Shown: positions 45,672 to 55,471, counted from the first letter of the stretch. The stretch: 64,000 nucleotides of DNA from Dermacentor variabilis (GCF_050947875.1 NC_134569.1:205214127-205278126); one strand, 5' to 3'. Notes: generated by a model not told the origin, from the sequence alone. Numbers and translations are program-made.

Positions 45672-45866
45672 ATGTCGCCCTTGTGCCCTTTATGCAATAA
45701 GAGTGAATCTCTGGAGCAGTTCTTTTTGAAGGTCCGCCGTTTCATTATTCAACGGAAAAGATTTTTAAAACAACCCATCCAAAAGGTTGGCTTGAATTGG
45801 ACTCGTCCTTGTAACTCTTTCTTTTTGGGCTACCCTACTGGGCTACAGCCACAGGAAAATTTGTGA
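45672..45866 (+). pseudogene. C-terminal Cys motif of the LINE relic
   Basis: CPLCNKSESLEQFFL near the start matches the position of the terminal knuckle (CxxC...EHxxxxC) in RNase H-bearing LINEs, with the His and last Cys lost. Confidence 0.5.
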
Positions 45867-45890
45867 AGCCCTCTGCTTTTTTCTGCGTCA

Positions 45891-46490
45891 GATAAAACGA
45901 ATTCCATGTTAGAATTATTTTAAATATTTATAATGTTCACAAAATTCACAAAATATCTAGGTGATTGATTATTCATACCTGTAACAGAAGACACTTTAAA
46001 TCACATCTCCAAGACACTTATTTCATTCCACACTAACTTATTAAAAAATGCTAACAGTTCATTCACCGCCCGATTCATGGCCGATCCCCCAGAGTGCGTT
46101 GCGCCATCTCAGTAGGGAACAAGTTCGGTATTGGAACCGCGTTCCCTAGTATCACGGTTCTTTCGCAGTCGTTCTCGCAATTATAGGGAAACACAACAGC
46201 ATGCTACCATGAAACATCACGTCAGTACTACTAAATGCTTATTCATCCGTCAAATGGATCCCAGAAAAGCTTATGCGTGCATTTTTTTTTTCTGTGTGCA
46301 CACGTCCATATTGCCAATTCGGCACTTTAGAATTGGCATACTTACTTCTTGAAGGCATCAATTTTGCCGTTTCTCTTGTTTGCTTATTTCGCTTTTTTTT
46401 TTGCCACGCACCTGTTTAGCAGTGAAAATGTATATCTCTACCGTCCAAGGAAATTTTTGTGTCGCAGGCGTGGTAAGAAAAAAGCTTCAA
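45891..46490. other. Intergenic stretch, no gene seen
   Basis: AT-rich; no gene or repeat family recognised. Confidence 0.4.
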
Positions 46491-46702
46491 TACGTGGGCA
46501 AATCCCGAAGATAGTGCAATGCCGGTCCGACCCGCGGCGGAGGTGAAGAAGGCGTTAAGCGCTCCCCATACGTGGGCCGATCCCGAAGATCGTGCAATGC
46601 CGCGCCGACCCGCGGCAGAGGTGAAGAAGGCGTTAAGCACTCCCCATACGTGGGCCGATCCCGAAGATAGTGCAATGCCGGGCCGACCCGCGGCGGAGGT
46701 AA
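46491..46702. repeat. 78-bp tandem repeat, 2.7 copies
   Basis: Unit starts TACGTGGGC at 46491, 46569 and 46647, a constant 78-bp period, GC-rich. Since 78 is a multiple of three it keeps open frames on both strands (46416-46712 minus, 46519-46722 plus) that look repetitive but have no other coding support. Confidence 0.9.
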
Positions 46703-46963
46703 ATTTCGCCATTACACATTAACAGCTTCGCTAGTCATGCTTCTTCACAGTGCGGAAGGGCGCCTAATTTTTAAAGCGACAGCGTTAAGGAGCTCGTGTG
46801 GCAGAAAAGCCGGTGTCGTCGGTGTCGACGTGGGCGCCGTCGGCCGCGAGCGAAAAATCCCGGAAGGCAGTTCATAAAAATAACTTGCAAGATGGGGTGG
46901 GTGGGAATCGAACCAGGGTCTCCGGAGTGTGAGACGAAGAAGCTACCACTCAGCCATGAGTTC

Positions 46964-47604
46964 TTTCTTTTTTCTTTATTGCCTGAATTTGACAAAGAAA
47001 GAACAGCAATAGCAATACATGAAACAAGATATAAAGGATACAATGACCACGTCGTATTGACATAATCAGCCTAGTAGGGGGCTGACTTCGCCACATTAAA
47101 ATTCATTTAGAGCCATCAATGGCTCCACCCTTGACAGCCACGCGGGAGTATCGCCACCGGCTTTCAAAATCTCAACAAACCGGTGCACAGTTTCACGGAA
47201 ATAAATTCGCGTAGGTCGTGCGTCGGGATAGCAGTAGTATCCTGCCATTCGAGAGCGCCAAATACTGTGGAGGCCAATTGACATTATTAAATCAAACGGA
47301 TAACCATCCTCGTTAGTCATGGGTAGATAACGTATTCCATGAGGGTCGAGGGGAAATTGTTTCTTTAACGTTCTTTGTAGTACGTCCCAATATAATACCC
47401 CTCCCCAACAATGAAGAAAAACGTGCTCTATCGTTTCTGGTTGTTTGCAGATAAGGCAGTGAGATCCCCATGGAAGAAATAAGCCCTTTTCCTGTAAAAA
47501 CATTTTTACTGGCAACGTTCCAGTGTGTAACTTAAAAAAAAAGGCTTTAACCCCTGGCGCAACTTGCATTTTCTTCTCATGGCTGAGTGAATATTTTCTT
47601 TACT
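46964..47604 (-). mobile_element. LINE 3'-end fragment inserted in the tRNA-headed repeat
   Basis: Flanked by 17-bp direct repeats CACTCAGCC(A/G)TGAGTTC at 46947-46963 and 47605-47621, one mismatch. It holds only the last part of a LINE ORF2. The right (5') end carries a short inverted copy of target sequence (CTCATGGCTGAGTGA, about 47,578-47,592). Confidence 0.75.
47096..47569 (-). pseudogene. LINE ORF2 C-terminus with zf-RVT-like Cys/His motif
   Basis: 157 codons open to a natural-looking stop. FKLHTGTLPVKMFLQEKGLF, then CLICKQPETIEHVFLHCW: a CxxC...HxxxxC arrangement as in the zinc-binding domain C-terminal to many LINE reverse transcriptases. The LINE clade cannot be named from this part alone. 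5' truncation removed the RT. Confidence 0.7.
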
Positions 47605-48639
47605 CACTCAGCCGTGAGTTCGATGCTTCAAAGCTGGGACAAATGCGCCTCTAGTGAATGCGGTGTTGCCTTAGAAACGGCCGTAGAAAGTTATACTGCG
47701 GTGTATATCCGTAATTATGAGCATGTAAATTACAGAAGTCGCAGTTAAACGCGTAGCGAAGTACGTTTCCGCTACATTTCTTGTGCGCTTGCCCCGCACG
47801 CAGAGCCATCTTGCGGCAAACACACAAGACCCCCTCCTCGCAATGTACGGCGCTGCCCCTACAGCTGGCGTGCCACTCGTCCGCGCGATGCGCCTCCTCT
47901 TTCCGCTCACAGCGCGATTCCTAGGTGCAGCGTCCGATGCGGGACGCCTCTGACGTGATTGCAGCGCCGTAGCGCGTCTGGTGGGAAAGCGCCCCCTGCG
48001 AAGTGTGCCATGCTGCTGGCGTGGTGCTCCCAAGCGAGATAGAGGACAATCCCATCGAAGCGTCAGCCCCATGATCGCGTCCGCCTACATGGCGCGTCGC
48101 GGCCCAGCTGCCCGTGCCGATCACAACGTTTGGCTCGCGTAGATCGGTTCGCCCTCCGAGACACCGAGTTCTTTGGTTCGTTCCGCTTGCTCAGCCGCAC
48201 GTTTCGTCGTTGTGTGACTCAAGAGCATGCCGAGCCAATGAGTGGGTGGTACGAACGGGGTGCGATAACTCTATCGAGTTCCAGTCTTGAAGGCGAAGCT
48301 TAAGCGTCCTCCAATTTTTTTGCACCACGTATGCGGTTTAATGAAAAATAATACAGTCACTTTAACTTGAATTTGATCCAAAGCAAGTTTCTGGCGCGAA
48401 ATATAGTTTACCGCCCACTCTTTCGATGCGGTGTCATCGCAGCCGGAATTTTGAAATATTATATACATATTCCATTGCTCTTCGCGTTTCGTGCGTGGTC
48501 AGAGCGGTGCTTCGGCCGCGTTATTAAGGAATTTCTGTTACCAGTGTGATCAATCGGCTTTGAGAGATGGATAATAAGTGTGACGTAGAAATGAGAGCAA
48601 GGCATAGCTTCGAAGCCGCGAAACCTGCCGCTGGTGCTC

Positions 48640-49071
48640 CTTCCGTACCATTACCAAGGTGATGCGCTGTCTCTTCGGGTTTGCGACAGGCAAACCAGTT
48701 ACTTTCAATCAGCTTATTGGAGGGCGTACTTTATTATGCGGGTGGGAGCGCAGTTACATGGTATTTTTCATTTCCCGTGATGTTTCTTTCCCAGTTCGAA
48801 AAAAATTGTACGCAATTAGTACATCGCTTAAAACACCACCGTTCGGTGTCATTTGGGCGTGCGTAGAGATGCCTCATTGACACTTTGGTAATTACGACAG
48901 TACTTCTCGAGTTATGTAATTAAATATAGTCATCTGATTAAATCTCAGCAACAAAAAACTTTCTGGCGGCTACTCCTCTGTGCTGCTAACAATATGCACT
49001 AGGTTTTCGTCGAGTAACACAATTGCTCATTTTAAAAAAAAATCTTCGTGCATGATAGTTAAAACACCCTG
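48640..49071 (-). repeat. CAGGGTG-ended repeat, copy 2
   Basis: Read on the minus strand it opens CAGGGTGTTTTAACTATCAT, sharing the CAGGGTGT-TA-CTATC-TGCAC-AAGATTT start with the copy at 15,821. The body diverges and the left edge is approximate. Confidence 0.45.
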
Positions 49072-49099
49072 TGATATTCACTCAGTAACCGAAATGAGA

Positions 49100-49341
49100 A
49101 AAAAGAATTAAATAATGGGGTTTTACGTGCCAAAACCACTTTCTGATTATGAGGCACGCCGTAGTGGAGCACTCCGGAAATTTTGACCATCTGGGGTTCT
49201 TTAACGTGCACCTAAATCTAAGCACACGGGTGTTTTCGCATTTCTCCTCCATCGAAATGCGGCCGCCGTGGCCGGGATTCGATCCCACGACCTCGTGCGC
49301 AGCAGCGGAACACCATAGCCACTGAGCAACCACGGCGGGAG
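49100..49341 (-). mobile_element. Ruka-type SINE, copy 2, with 11-bp target duplication
   Basis: Same head (A-box TGGTTGCTCAGTGG, B-box GGGATCGAATCCC) and body as copy 1. The direct repeat CCGAAATGAGA at 49089-49099 and 49342-49352 marks retroposition. RNA polymerase III promoter boxes are both intact by eye. Confidence 0.88.
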
Positions 49342-49557
49342 CCGAAATGAGATCAAGCCGGTTTCCCTCTAAATCAGAATCAACAGCAGTCATGCGCAGC
49401 AGCGCTTATAGTCGGACTCACAGAAAATAGGAGAGAGATTGGATTGGAAAAACTTTAATAAAAGTCCTGCAGGACGCACGTCAGCGCGCAGTGGGCGTCT
49501 CCCACGCAGGGACCGACAGGGAGTACCTGGCCGCCGCTGCGCGAACCTGCTGGACGG

Positions 49558-50171
49558 TGTTGCGTTTCGCCTGCGACACGCGGTTTTGCCGGCGCGACTG
49601 AGGCGGGGCGGCAGACATTTTGGCCCGTTCGGCGTCGCCGCAACGCTCCCCGCCAGGCGTTTCCAGGCGTTTCCAGGCATGTTCCGATGCCACGTGTCTT
49701 CATGTGCGTGTGTGAGTGTATGTGCCATTGTGCCCGAACCAGGCGATGCGAAAGCAAGGGGTCACCCTCTCCTTCCAGTCTTTGTGCCCGACCGGCGGCA
49801 GTGTGCGTCACCTTAGCCCATTGTACAATCACGTGCTCGTCTATTGAGGGGTTCCTTCTTGCCCTCAACTGCGAGAGTATAAAAACAGCTGCCCCCGGAC
49901 GCCAAAGGAGGGCTCCGATTTCTTCTGTTGAGTAAAGTGCTCTCCCGTCTCTCTACTTCGGTCAACCTGACCGCCAACTCTTTGCGATGTTAAAATAAAC
50001 AAGTTGTTTTGTTGTTACCAGTCGACTCATGCTTTGCCGGGACCTTCGGATGCTTCCAGTTGTACCCCAGGCCGCCAGGCCAACGCTACCCTTGGGGCTT
50101 GCGACCCAGGTACAACCACGGGCGTCAGCGCCGAGTTCCCAACAACCGATGCCATCGGTGGGATCGAAACA
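49558..50171 (+). repeat. 5' LTR
   Basis: 614 bp. It differs from the 3' LTR at three positions that I can find, one near 49,602 and two in the last 20 bp. It contains TATAAAAA (49878-49885), AATAAA (49994-49999) and two diverged copies of the approximately 55-bp repeat that is expanded in the solo LTR at 8.4 kb. Confidence 0.93.
49878..49885 (+). promoter_or_regulatory. TATA box of the 5' LTR
   Basis: TATAAAAA, conserved at the same place in the 3' LTR (55792-55799) and the solo LTR. It should direct transcription of the element; the start would lie about 30 bp downstream. Confidence 0.7.
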
Positions 50172-50173
50172 TC

Positions 50174-50192
50174 TGGTTGGCAGCGGTGAGAT
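50174..50192 (+). promoter_or_regulatory. Putative primer-binding site
   Basis: Two bases after the 5' LTR lies TGGTTGGCAGCGGTGAGA, beginning with the TGG that would pair with a tRNA CCA end. Which tRNA is complementary could not be decided by eye. A TTGGCAGCGGTGAGATCG-like sequence recurs about 45 bp downstream. Confidence 0.5.
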
Positions 50193-50525
50193 CGCCTCCG
50201 ACTCGAAACAACTGTCTGCCAGCGGTGAGATCGCGACAACGGAGGCCAGCAGCGAAGAGACGCAGTTGACTGTATGCTGAGCAGCTCAACGACGATCCGG
50301 GAGCAGTGCAACGAGCCCTGTGTGATGACTGGTTGCCTGCAGCGGAACGACTGCGCTGGACTCTTGGCTGCGAGGTTTGGTGAGTGCGGGACTTTCTTCT
50401 TCTGAGCTTTGCCAGGCTTTTGTTAGTGTCAGAAACAGAGCTGGTAATTGTGGTTGTCGTTGCTGCCGGGTTAGTTTGCGGCAAGACAATAGTAAGCAGT
50501 AGAGAAAGCAGCATTCAGAGCAGCC

Positions 50526-50783
50526 ATGGATTTGAAGTCGTTGCGCAAACCGAAATTGTTGGAGCTTGCAAGAGAGTTGGGTCTGGATGTCTGAGACAAA
50601 CTCAGAAAACCAGAACTGCTGAAGGCTATTCTTGAGTTAGAGGCTGAGGATGACGAGCTGTCGGAATGCCTTGAGACTATTGAGGAGAGGTCAAAAAGAC
50701 AGGAGCGCGAACTTAAAGAGCAAAAAGAGAAACAGGAGCGCGAACTTAAAGAGCAGAAAGAAAAAGAAGAGCGCGAACACGCT
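50526..50783 (+). pseudogene. Gag N-terminus with in-frame stop
   Basis: An ATG at 50526 (context GCAGCCATGG) opens a frame that is in phase with the long ORF but meets TGA at 50592-50594 after 22 codons. The sequence after the stop continues the same frame (KLRKPELLKAILELEAE, then a charged coiled coil with repeated KRQERELKEQKEK units) into the ATG at 50784. One nonsense change therefore separates the original Gag start from the rest. The large ORF may instead start at an internal Met. Confidence 0.8.
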
Positions 50784-53700
50784 TTGGAAATGAAGCGTCT
50801 CGAGGTAGAGATGGAACGCGCTCGTAATGGAAGTCAGGCACACGGTGCAGGAGAACGCGTATTGTTCAAAATGACTGACCTGATGCGGCCGTTTAAGCTT
50901 GGAGAGGACATTGGTTTGTTCCTGGTTAACTTTGAGCGAACGTGCGAGAAGCAGGGGTTCTCTCGGGAAACGTGGCCACAGCGCTTGCTCACTTTGTTAC
51001 CCGGCGAGGCGGCCGACGTAGTCGCTCGCTTGGATAGAGAGGAGGCAGAGGATTTCGACAAAGTGAAATCGAGTCTGCTAAAAAAGTACCGGCTGTCTGC
51101 GGAGGCGTTCCGTCGGAAGTTTCGGGAAAATGAGAAAGGCAGAAGTGAGTCATATACAGAGTTTGCGTATAGGCTTATGTCAAACATGCAGGAGTGGCTC
51201 AAAGAAGAGAAAGCGTTCGGTGACCACGATAAAGTTCTGCAGTGTTTCGGGCTAGAACAGTTTTATAGTCGGTTACCGGAGAACGTGCGATACTGGGTCT
51301 TGGATAGGCCAGACGTTTGTACGGTGGCTAAAGCCGCTGAGCTAGCCGAGGAGTTTGTGACGCGTCGGGCTCGCGGAGCTAAGGACGGTCAAAAGGGTGA
51401 ATTTGGCTCGAAGTTTGAGAGGCCGAAGTTCACGCCCATGAGATTAAAGGGGGACACACGTAGTGCGGATGCGAGTGAAAGCAGTCCGACAAAACGTAAG
51501 GAGACGGCGGCAGCCGAAGCCAATCGCAGAAAGCGGTTCGAGATGAGGCATGCGCGCGTGTGTTATACGTGCCAGAAGCCGGGTCACTTTTCGGCGCAGT
51601 GTCCGGAAACAAAACCAAAAGTTGTGTTTTTATCAATAGGCAGCACTGACGAGAACATGAAGCTTCTCGAGCCTTACATGCGAGACCTCCTCGTGAACGG
51701 GAAAGAGTGCCGAGTGCTTCGCGATTCCGCAGCTACGATGGATGTAGTTCACCCCTCCTACGTAGAACCCGATATGTTCACAGGCGAGTGCGCATGGATC
51801 AAGCAAGCCGTGGAAGCTCATAGTGTGTGTCTGCCGGTAGCAAAAGTGCTTATTGAAGGACCTTTCGGAGCGCTTGAGACGGAGGCGGCAGTGTCATCTA
51901 TGCTGCCCCCCCAGTACCCGTACCTATTTTCGAACAGGTCTGATCACCTCCTGCGCGAGAAGGGGCTTTTGTTTGGTGAGGCTAGCGTTCAGGCCTTAAC
52001 CAGATCGAAGGTTCGGGAGCTCGCTGCAAAGGCGGTAGTTGCGGGGCCGACGTTATCGAACAATGAGAAAGGGTCAGAGGCGCAGCAAGGTGATATTCAG
52101 AGCACGCCCGAACTGAATAAACTTGAGTCTGTAACGTTAAAGGCACCAGATACCGGAGAGGAAATTGCCGATGCGGGAAAGTTAGAAGAGCTATCTGCAG
52201 ATTTGCTCATCGCGCCTACGTCAGACGGACTTGATAGGTTGCTAAAAGTCAGCCGGTCGGCTTTGATAGCCGAGCAAAAAAAGGATGGCAGCCTAGAACA
52301 CATACGCTGCATTGTCAAGGAAGGTATCGCCAGGAAAAATGCGCGTTTTGTGGAAAGAGGTGGAGTCCTGTACCGGAAGTATCTAGACCGCAGAGGAGTG
52401 GAGTTCGATCAGCTGATCGTGCCTCAATGCTATCGTCAGGATCTGTTGCGCTTGACGCATGGGGGTTCGCGGTCCGGACACCTAGGAGTTAAGAAAACTA
52501 AGGACCGTCTCTTGCAAGAGTACTATTGGCCAGGGTGTTTTCGGGACGCAGACCACTTCGTGAGGTCATGTGACACCTGTCAGCGGGTGGGCAAACCAGG
52601 GGACAAATCGAGGGCGCCGTTGAAATTGGTACCTATCATTACGGAGCCTTTTAGACGGCTCGTTATTGATACAGTGGGACCTCTGCCGGTAACAGCCACG
52701 GGGTACAGACACATTTTGACTGTGATCTGCCCAGCGACAAAGTTCCCTGAAGCAGTGCCGCTTAAAGAACTCAGCTCAGTTGAGATAGTCAATGCACTAC
52801 TGTCCATATTTGCGCGAGTTGGTTTTCCTGCGGAAATCCAATCAGATCAGGGCACAGTGTTTACTAGCGCTTTGACGACAACTTTTCTCGAAAGGTGTGG
52901 GGTAAAGCTGCTACACAGCTCAGTGTACCACCCACAGTCGAATTCCGTTGAGAAGCTCCACTCCGTCATGAAGCGCGTGTTGAGAGCGTTGTGTTTTGAA
53001 CATCGAACTGACTGGGAGCTGTGTCTGCCTGGGGTGATGTTTGCTTTAAGGACCGCGCCGCATGCGGCTACGGGGTTTTCGCCAGCTGAACTGGTGTACG
53101 GTCGCTCGCTTCGATCTCCGCTTCGCATGCTTCGAGAATCATGGGAAGGCAGGGGCGACGACCCAGTCGTGGTGGAACACGTGCTTAAGCTCCTCGAACG
53201 CTTAAGAAGGGCACAGGAGTTGTCAGGTGAAGCAATGGCAAAGGCCCAGCAGAGGGCCAAGGTTTATTATGATCGGACAGCCAGGGCCCGTCGTTTTGAG
53301 GTGGGCGATGAGGTCATGATATTGCGCACATCGCTAAACAACAAACTAGACGTGCAGTGGGAGGGCCCAGCACGAATTGTTCAGAAACTGTCGGACGTTA
53401 ACTACGTGGTAAGTCTGCCAGGAAAGCGGAAAGCACAGCAAGTTTACCACTGTAATCTGCTCAAACCTTATAGACAAAGGGAAGCAGTGGTGTGCATGAT
53501 GGTAAACGTTCCTGAAGAGCTTCCGGTCGAGCTTCCGGGACTAGGCTCAGTGACGAACAGGGAAGACACCGGTCAAGTCATTAGTGACCTTATCAGTAAA
53601 GCACCGCTGTCGCCCGAGCAGAAAACCGAACTACACCAGCTATTACAAGAGTTTCAAGGTCTGTTCTCTGAGAGGCCTGGTAGGACTTCTGTACTTACTC

Positions 53701-54986
53701 ATGATATAGAACTTACCTCCCCAGAGCCAGTACGATCCAAGGCGTATCGGGTGTCACCCCGCCAGAGCGATATTATGGAGGCTGAGGTAAAGAAAATGCT
53801 ACAGCTCGGTGTTATTGAGGCAGGTGAGAGTGATTATACCTCCCCTTTGATTTTAGTTGAGGTACCGGGCAAGGAACCTCGTCCTTGCGTCGACTACCGC
53901 AGGCTTAATTCCATCACTAAGGATCAAATTTATCCGATCCCTAACATCGAGGAGCGCCTTGAGAAAGTTAGTAGCGCTCAGTTTATTTCCACCCTAGATC
54001 TTGTCAGGGGTTATTGGCAGGTTCCACTTACAGAAGAGGCTAGTAGGTATGCGGCGTTCATTTCACCAATGGGAACATTCCGTCCTAAAGTGTTGAGTTT
54101 TGGTTTGAAGAACGCGCCATACTGTTTTTCAAGCCTCATGGATAAAGTGTTGCGGGGACAGCAAGAATTCGCTTTACCGTATCTAGACGACGTAGCGATA
54201 TTCTCCGCATCCTGGTCTGAGCATATGACACACTTGCGGGCAGTGCTAACCCGCCTGCGCGAAGCGGGCTTGACAGTCAAGGCTCCTAAGTGCCAGTTAG
54301 CACAGGCCGAGGTTGTCTACCTCGGTCACGTGATTGGTCAGGGTCGTCGCCGCCCCTCTGAAATAAAGGTGGCCGCTGTGCGAGACTTCCCGCAACCGCG
54401 CACGAAGACCGATATTCGGTCGTTCTTAGGTGTCGCCGGCTACTATCAGAGGTACATCCCCAGGTACTCTGATATCGCGGCTCCCCTGACGGATGCTCTA
54501 AGAAAGTCAGAGCCTCAAACAGTCGTCTGGGACGAGACAAAGGAAAGAGCTTTTAGCGCCCTAAAGAGTGCCCTAACAAACCAGCCTGTGCTACGATCGC
54601 CAGACTATACAAAAGGGTTCATTGTTCAGTGCGATGCTAGTGAGCGAGGCATGGGCGTTGTACTGGGCCAACGGGAAAAGGGAGAAGTAGAACACCCCGT
54701 CCTGTATGCTAGTCGTAAGCTGACCAGTCGTGAGCAGGCGTATAGCGCCACCGAGAAAGAGTGTGCATGTCTCGTGTGGGCCGTTCAGAAATTGTCATGC
54801 TATCTAGCCGGCTCGAGGTTTATCATTGAGACGGATCACTGCCCTCTCCAATGGCTGCAGACCATCTCTCCCAAAAATGACCGCCTCCTGCGCTGGAGCC
54901 TCGCTTTACAACAATATTCCTTTGAGGTGCGTTACAAAAAGGGGAGTCTCAACGGTAACGCCGATGGCTTAAGTCGAAGCCCCTAA
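50784..54986 (+). CDS. Gag-Pol polyprotein, integrase before reverse transcriptase
   Basis: 1,400 codons. Domains by residue from Met-1: Gag core (about 25-215); CCHC knuckle CYTCQKPGHFSAQC (260-273); retropepsin-like region with DSAA at 314-317 in place of the usual D-S/T-G-A; integrase with H2C2 finger (His559 to Cys596 and Cys599), catalytic Asp629, Asp688 and Glu723, then the C-terminal SH3-like part to about 900; RT with DLVRGYW (Asp1072) and YLDD (1135-1136); and RNase H with QCDAS (Asp1284), TEKE and ETDHCPL to the end. There is no stop or frameshift between gag and pol. Integrase precedes RT, as in Gmr1-like elements. The Asp-Glu spacing in integrase is one residue shorter than in usual gypsy proteins (SNSVE against SNGxVE). 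Assembly, cleavage, copying and integration are the expected roles; the missing Gag start, protease box and integrase spacing make full activity doubtful. Confidence 0.92.
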   Translation: MEMKRLEVEMERARNGSQAHGAGERVLFKMTDLMRPFKLGEDIGLFLVNFERTCEKQGFSRETWPQRLLTLLPGEAADVVARLDREEAEDFDKVKSSLLKKYRLSAEAFRRKFRENEKGRSESYTEFAYRLMSNMQEWLKEEKAFGDHDKVLQCFGLEQFYSRLPENVRYWVLDRPDVCTVAKAAELAEEFVTRRARGAKDGQKGEFGSKFERPKFTPMRLKGDTRSADASESSPTKRKETAAAEANRRKRFEMRHARVCYTCQKPGHFSAQCPETKPKVVFLSIGSTDENMKLLEPYMRDLLVNGKECRVLRDSAATMDVVHPSYVEPDMFTGECAWIKQAVEAHSVCLPVAKVLIEGPFGALETEAAVSSMLPPQYPYLFSNRSDHLLREKGLLFGEASVQALTRSKVRELAAKAVVAGPTLSNNEKGSEAQQGDIQSTPELNKLESVTLKAPDTGEEIADAGKLEELSADLLIAPTSDGLDRLLKVSRSALIAEQKKDGSLEHIRCIVKEGIARKNARFVERGGVLYRKYLDRRGVEFDQLIVPQCYRQDLLRLTHGGSRSGHLGVKKTKDRLLQEYYWPGCFRDADHFVRSCDTCQRVGKPGDKSRAPLKLVPIITEPFRRLVIDTVGPLPVTATGYRHILTVICPATKFPEAVPLKELSSVEIVNALLSIFARVGFPAEIQSDQGTVFTSALTTTFLERCGVKLLHSSVYHPQSNSVEKLHSVMKRVLRALCFEHRTDWELCLPGVMFALRTAPHAATGFSPAELVYGRSLRSPLRMLRESWEGRGDDPVVVEHVLKLLERLRRAQELSGEAMAKAQQRAKVYYDRTARARRFEVGDEVMILRTSLNNKLDVQWEGPARIVQKLSDVNYVVSLPGKRKAQQVYHCNLLKPYRQREAVVCMMVNVPEELPVELPGLGSVTNREDTGQVISDLISKAPLSPEQKTELHQLLQEFQGLFSERPGRTSVLTHDIELTSPEPVRSKAYRVSPRQSDIMEAEVKKMLQLGVIEAGESDYTSPLILVEVPGKEPRPCVDYRRLNSITKDQIYPIPNIEERLEKVSSAQFISTLDLVRGYWQVPLTEEASRYAAFISPMGTFRPKVLSFGLKNAPYCFSSLMDKVLRGQQEFALPYLDDVAIFSASWSEHMTHLRAVLTRLREAGLTVKAPKCQLAQAEVVYLGHVIGQGRRRPSEIKVAAVRDFPQPRTKTDIRSFLGVAGYYQRYIPRYSDIAAPLTDALRKSEPQTVVWDETKERAFSALKSALTNQPVLRSPDYTKGFIVQCDASERGMGVVLGQREKGEVEHPVLYASRKLTSREQAYSATEKECACLVWAVQKLSCYLAGSRFIIETDHCPLQWLQTISPKNDRLLRWSLALQQYSFEVRYKKGSLNGNADGLSRSP

Positions 54987-55471
54987 CGTAGGAATCAGCC
55001 TCAAAATTGTTTGTTACTGATGTTTTTCTTCCTGAGGCAGGATTTTTTTTAACATATTGCTTTTGTTTAGTGTTTCAAAGTGATGATATGCTTTCTAGTG
55101 CAATTTTCCAATTTGTGGACGCGTTCTGAGTGATGCTAGACTACTGTAAAGAACTAGGCAGTGGTATAAAAAGGGGAAAGAGCCTGGCAGGGCTTAGTGA
55201 GGGTTGTGCCGTGCTTGCTGACTGAGCGGTTGAGTTTCAGCGTAGTTCTAACGCTTGCCGGGAACGAGAACAAAAATGTGAACTCTCCCGAAGTCACTTT
55301 GCAGTGTCCCGTGCGAACCTGAACGAGAGAACGAGGCCTTCTCTGTGCGCTGCGCTCAAGAAACGTCGAGGGACGCCCGACTTCGGTTATGAGCATCATC
55401 GAGCGACATCCCTCCGGACAGCGGATGCAGTCCCCTGTCCATCGGGATCTCCTTCCCCCGGCGGGGCGGTC
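54987..55471 (+). other. 3' internal untranslated region of the LTR element
   Basis: 485 bp without an env-like frame. The last bases before the 3' LTR (GGCGGGGCGGTC, 55460-55471) are G-rich and may act as the polypurine tract, although it is not a pure purine run. Confidence 0.5.

Larger units (their letters stand above)
41100..45890 (+). mobile_element. Ancient I-type LINE relic with ORF1, EN, RT, RNase H
   Basis: A plus-strand relic in which all parts of a two-ORF LINE can be traced in order despite many stops and frame changes. There is an ORF1 with zinc-knuckle-like pattern (41.2-42.1 kb), endonuclease fragments (42.4-42.9), linker (43.1-43.35), RT (43.5-44.35), thumb (44.5-44.93), RNase H (45.05-45.3) and a terminal Cys motif (45.67). 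Edges are approximate and no target duplication is seen. Confidence 0.7.
46765..48150 (-). repeat. tRNA-headed repeat, split by a LINE 3' end
   Basis: A minus-strand tRNA-like block at about 46,893-46,963 has A-box TGGCTGAGTGGTAGC and B-box GGTTCGATTCC. It is followed on that strand by a body with GGGATTTTTCGCTCGCGG. The other side of the repeat resumes at 47,605 (CACTCAGCCGTGAGTTCGA...) and continues to about 48.1 kb. The break is the LINE insertion at 46,964-47,604. Outer edges are approximate. Confidence 0.6.

Noticed and set aside
49390..50635. Several 60-137-codon ORFs over the 5' LTR and leader
   Set aside because: The same frames recur over the 3' LTR and solo LTR; they are LTR shadows. 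Only the last residues of the split LINE in the minus frames are meaningful.
52847..54540. Minus-strand ORFs over the gag-pol region
   Set aside because: Antisense shadows of the 1,400-codon frame.
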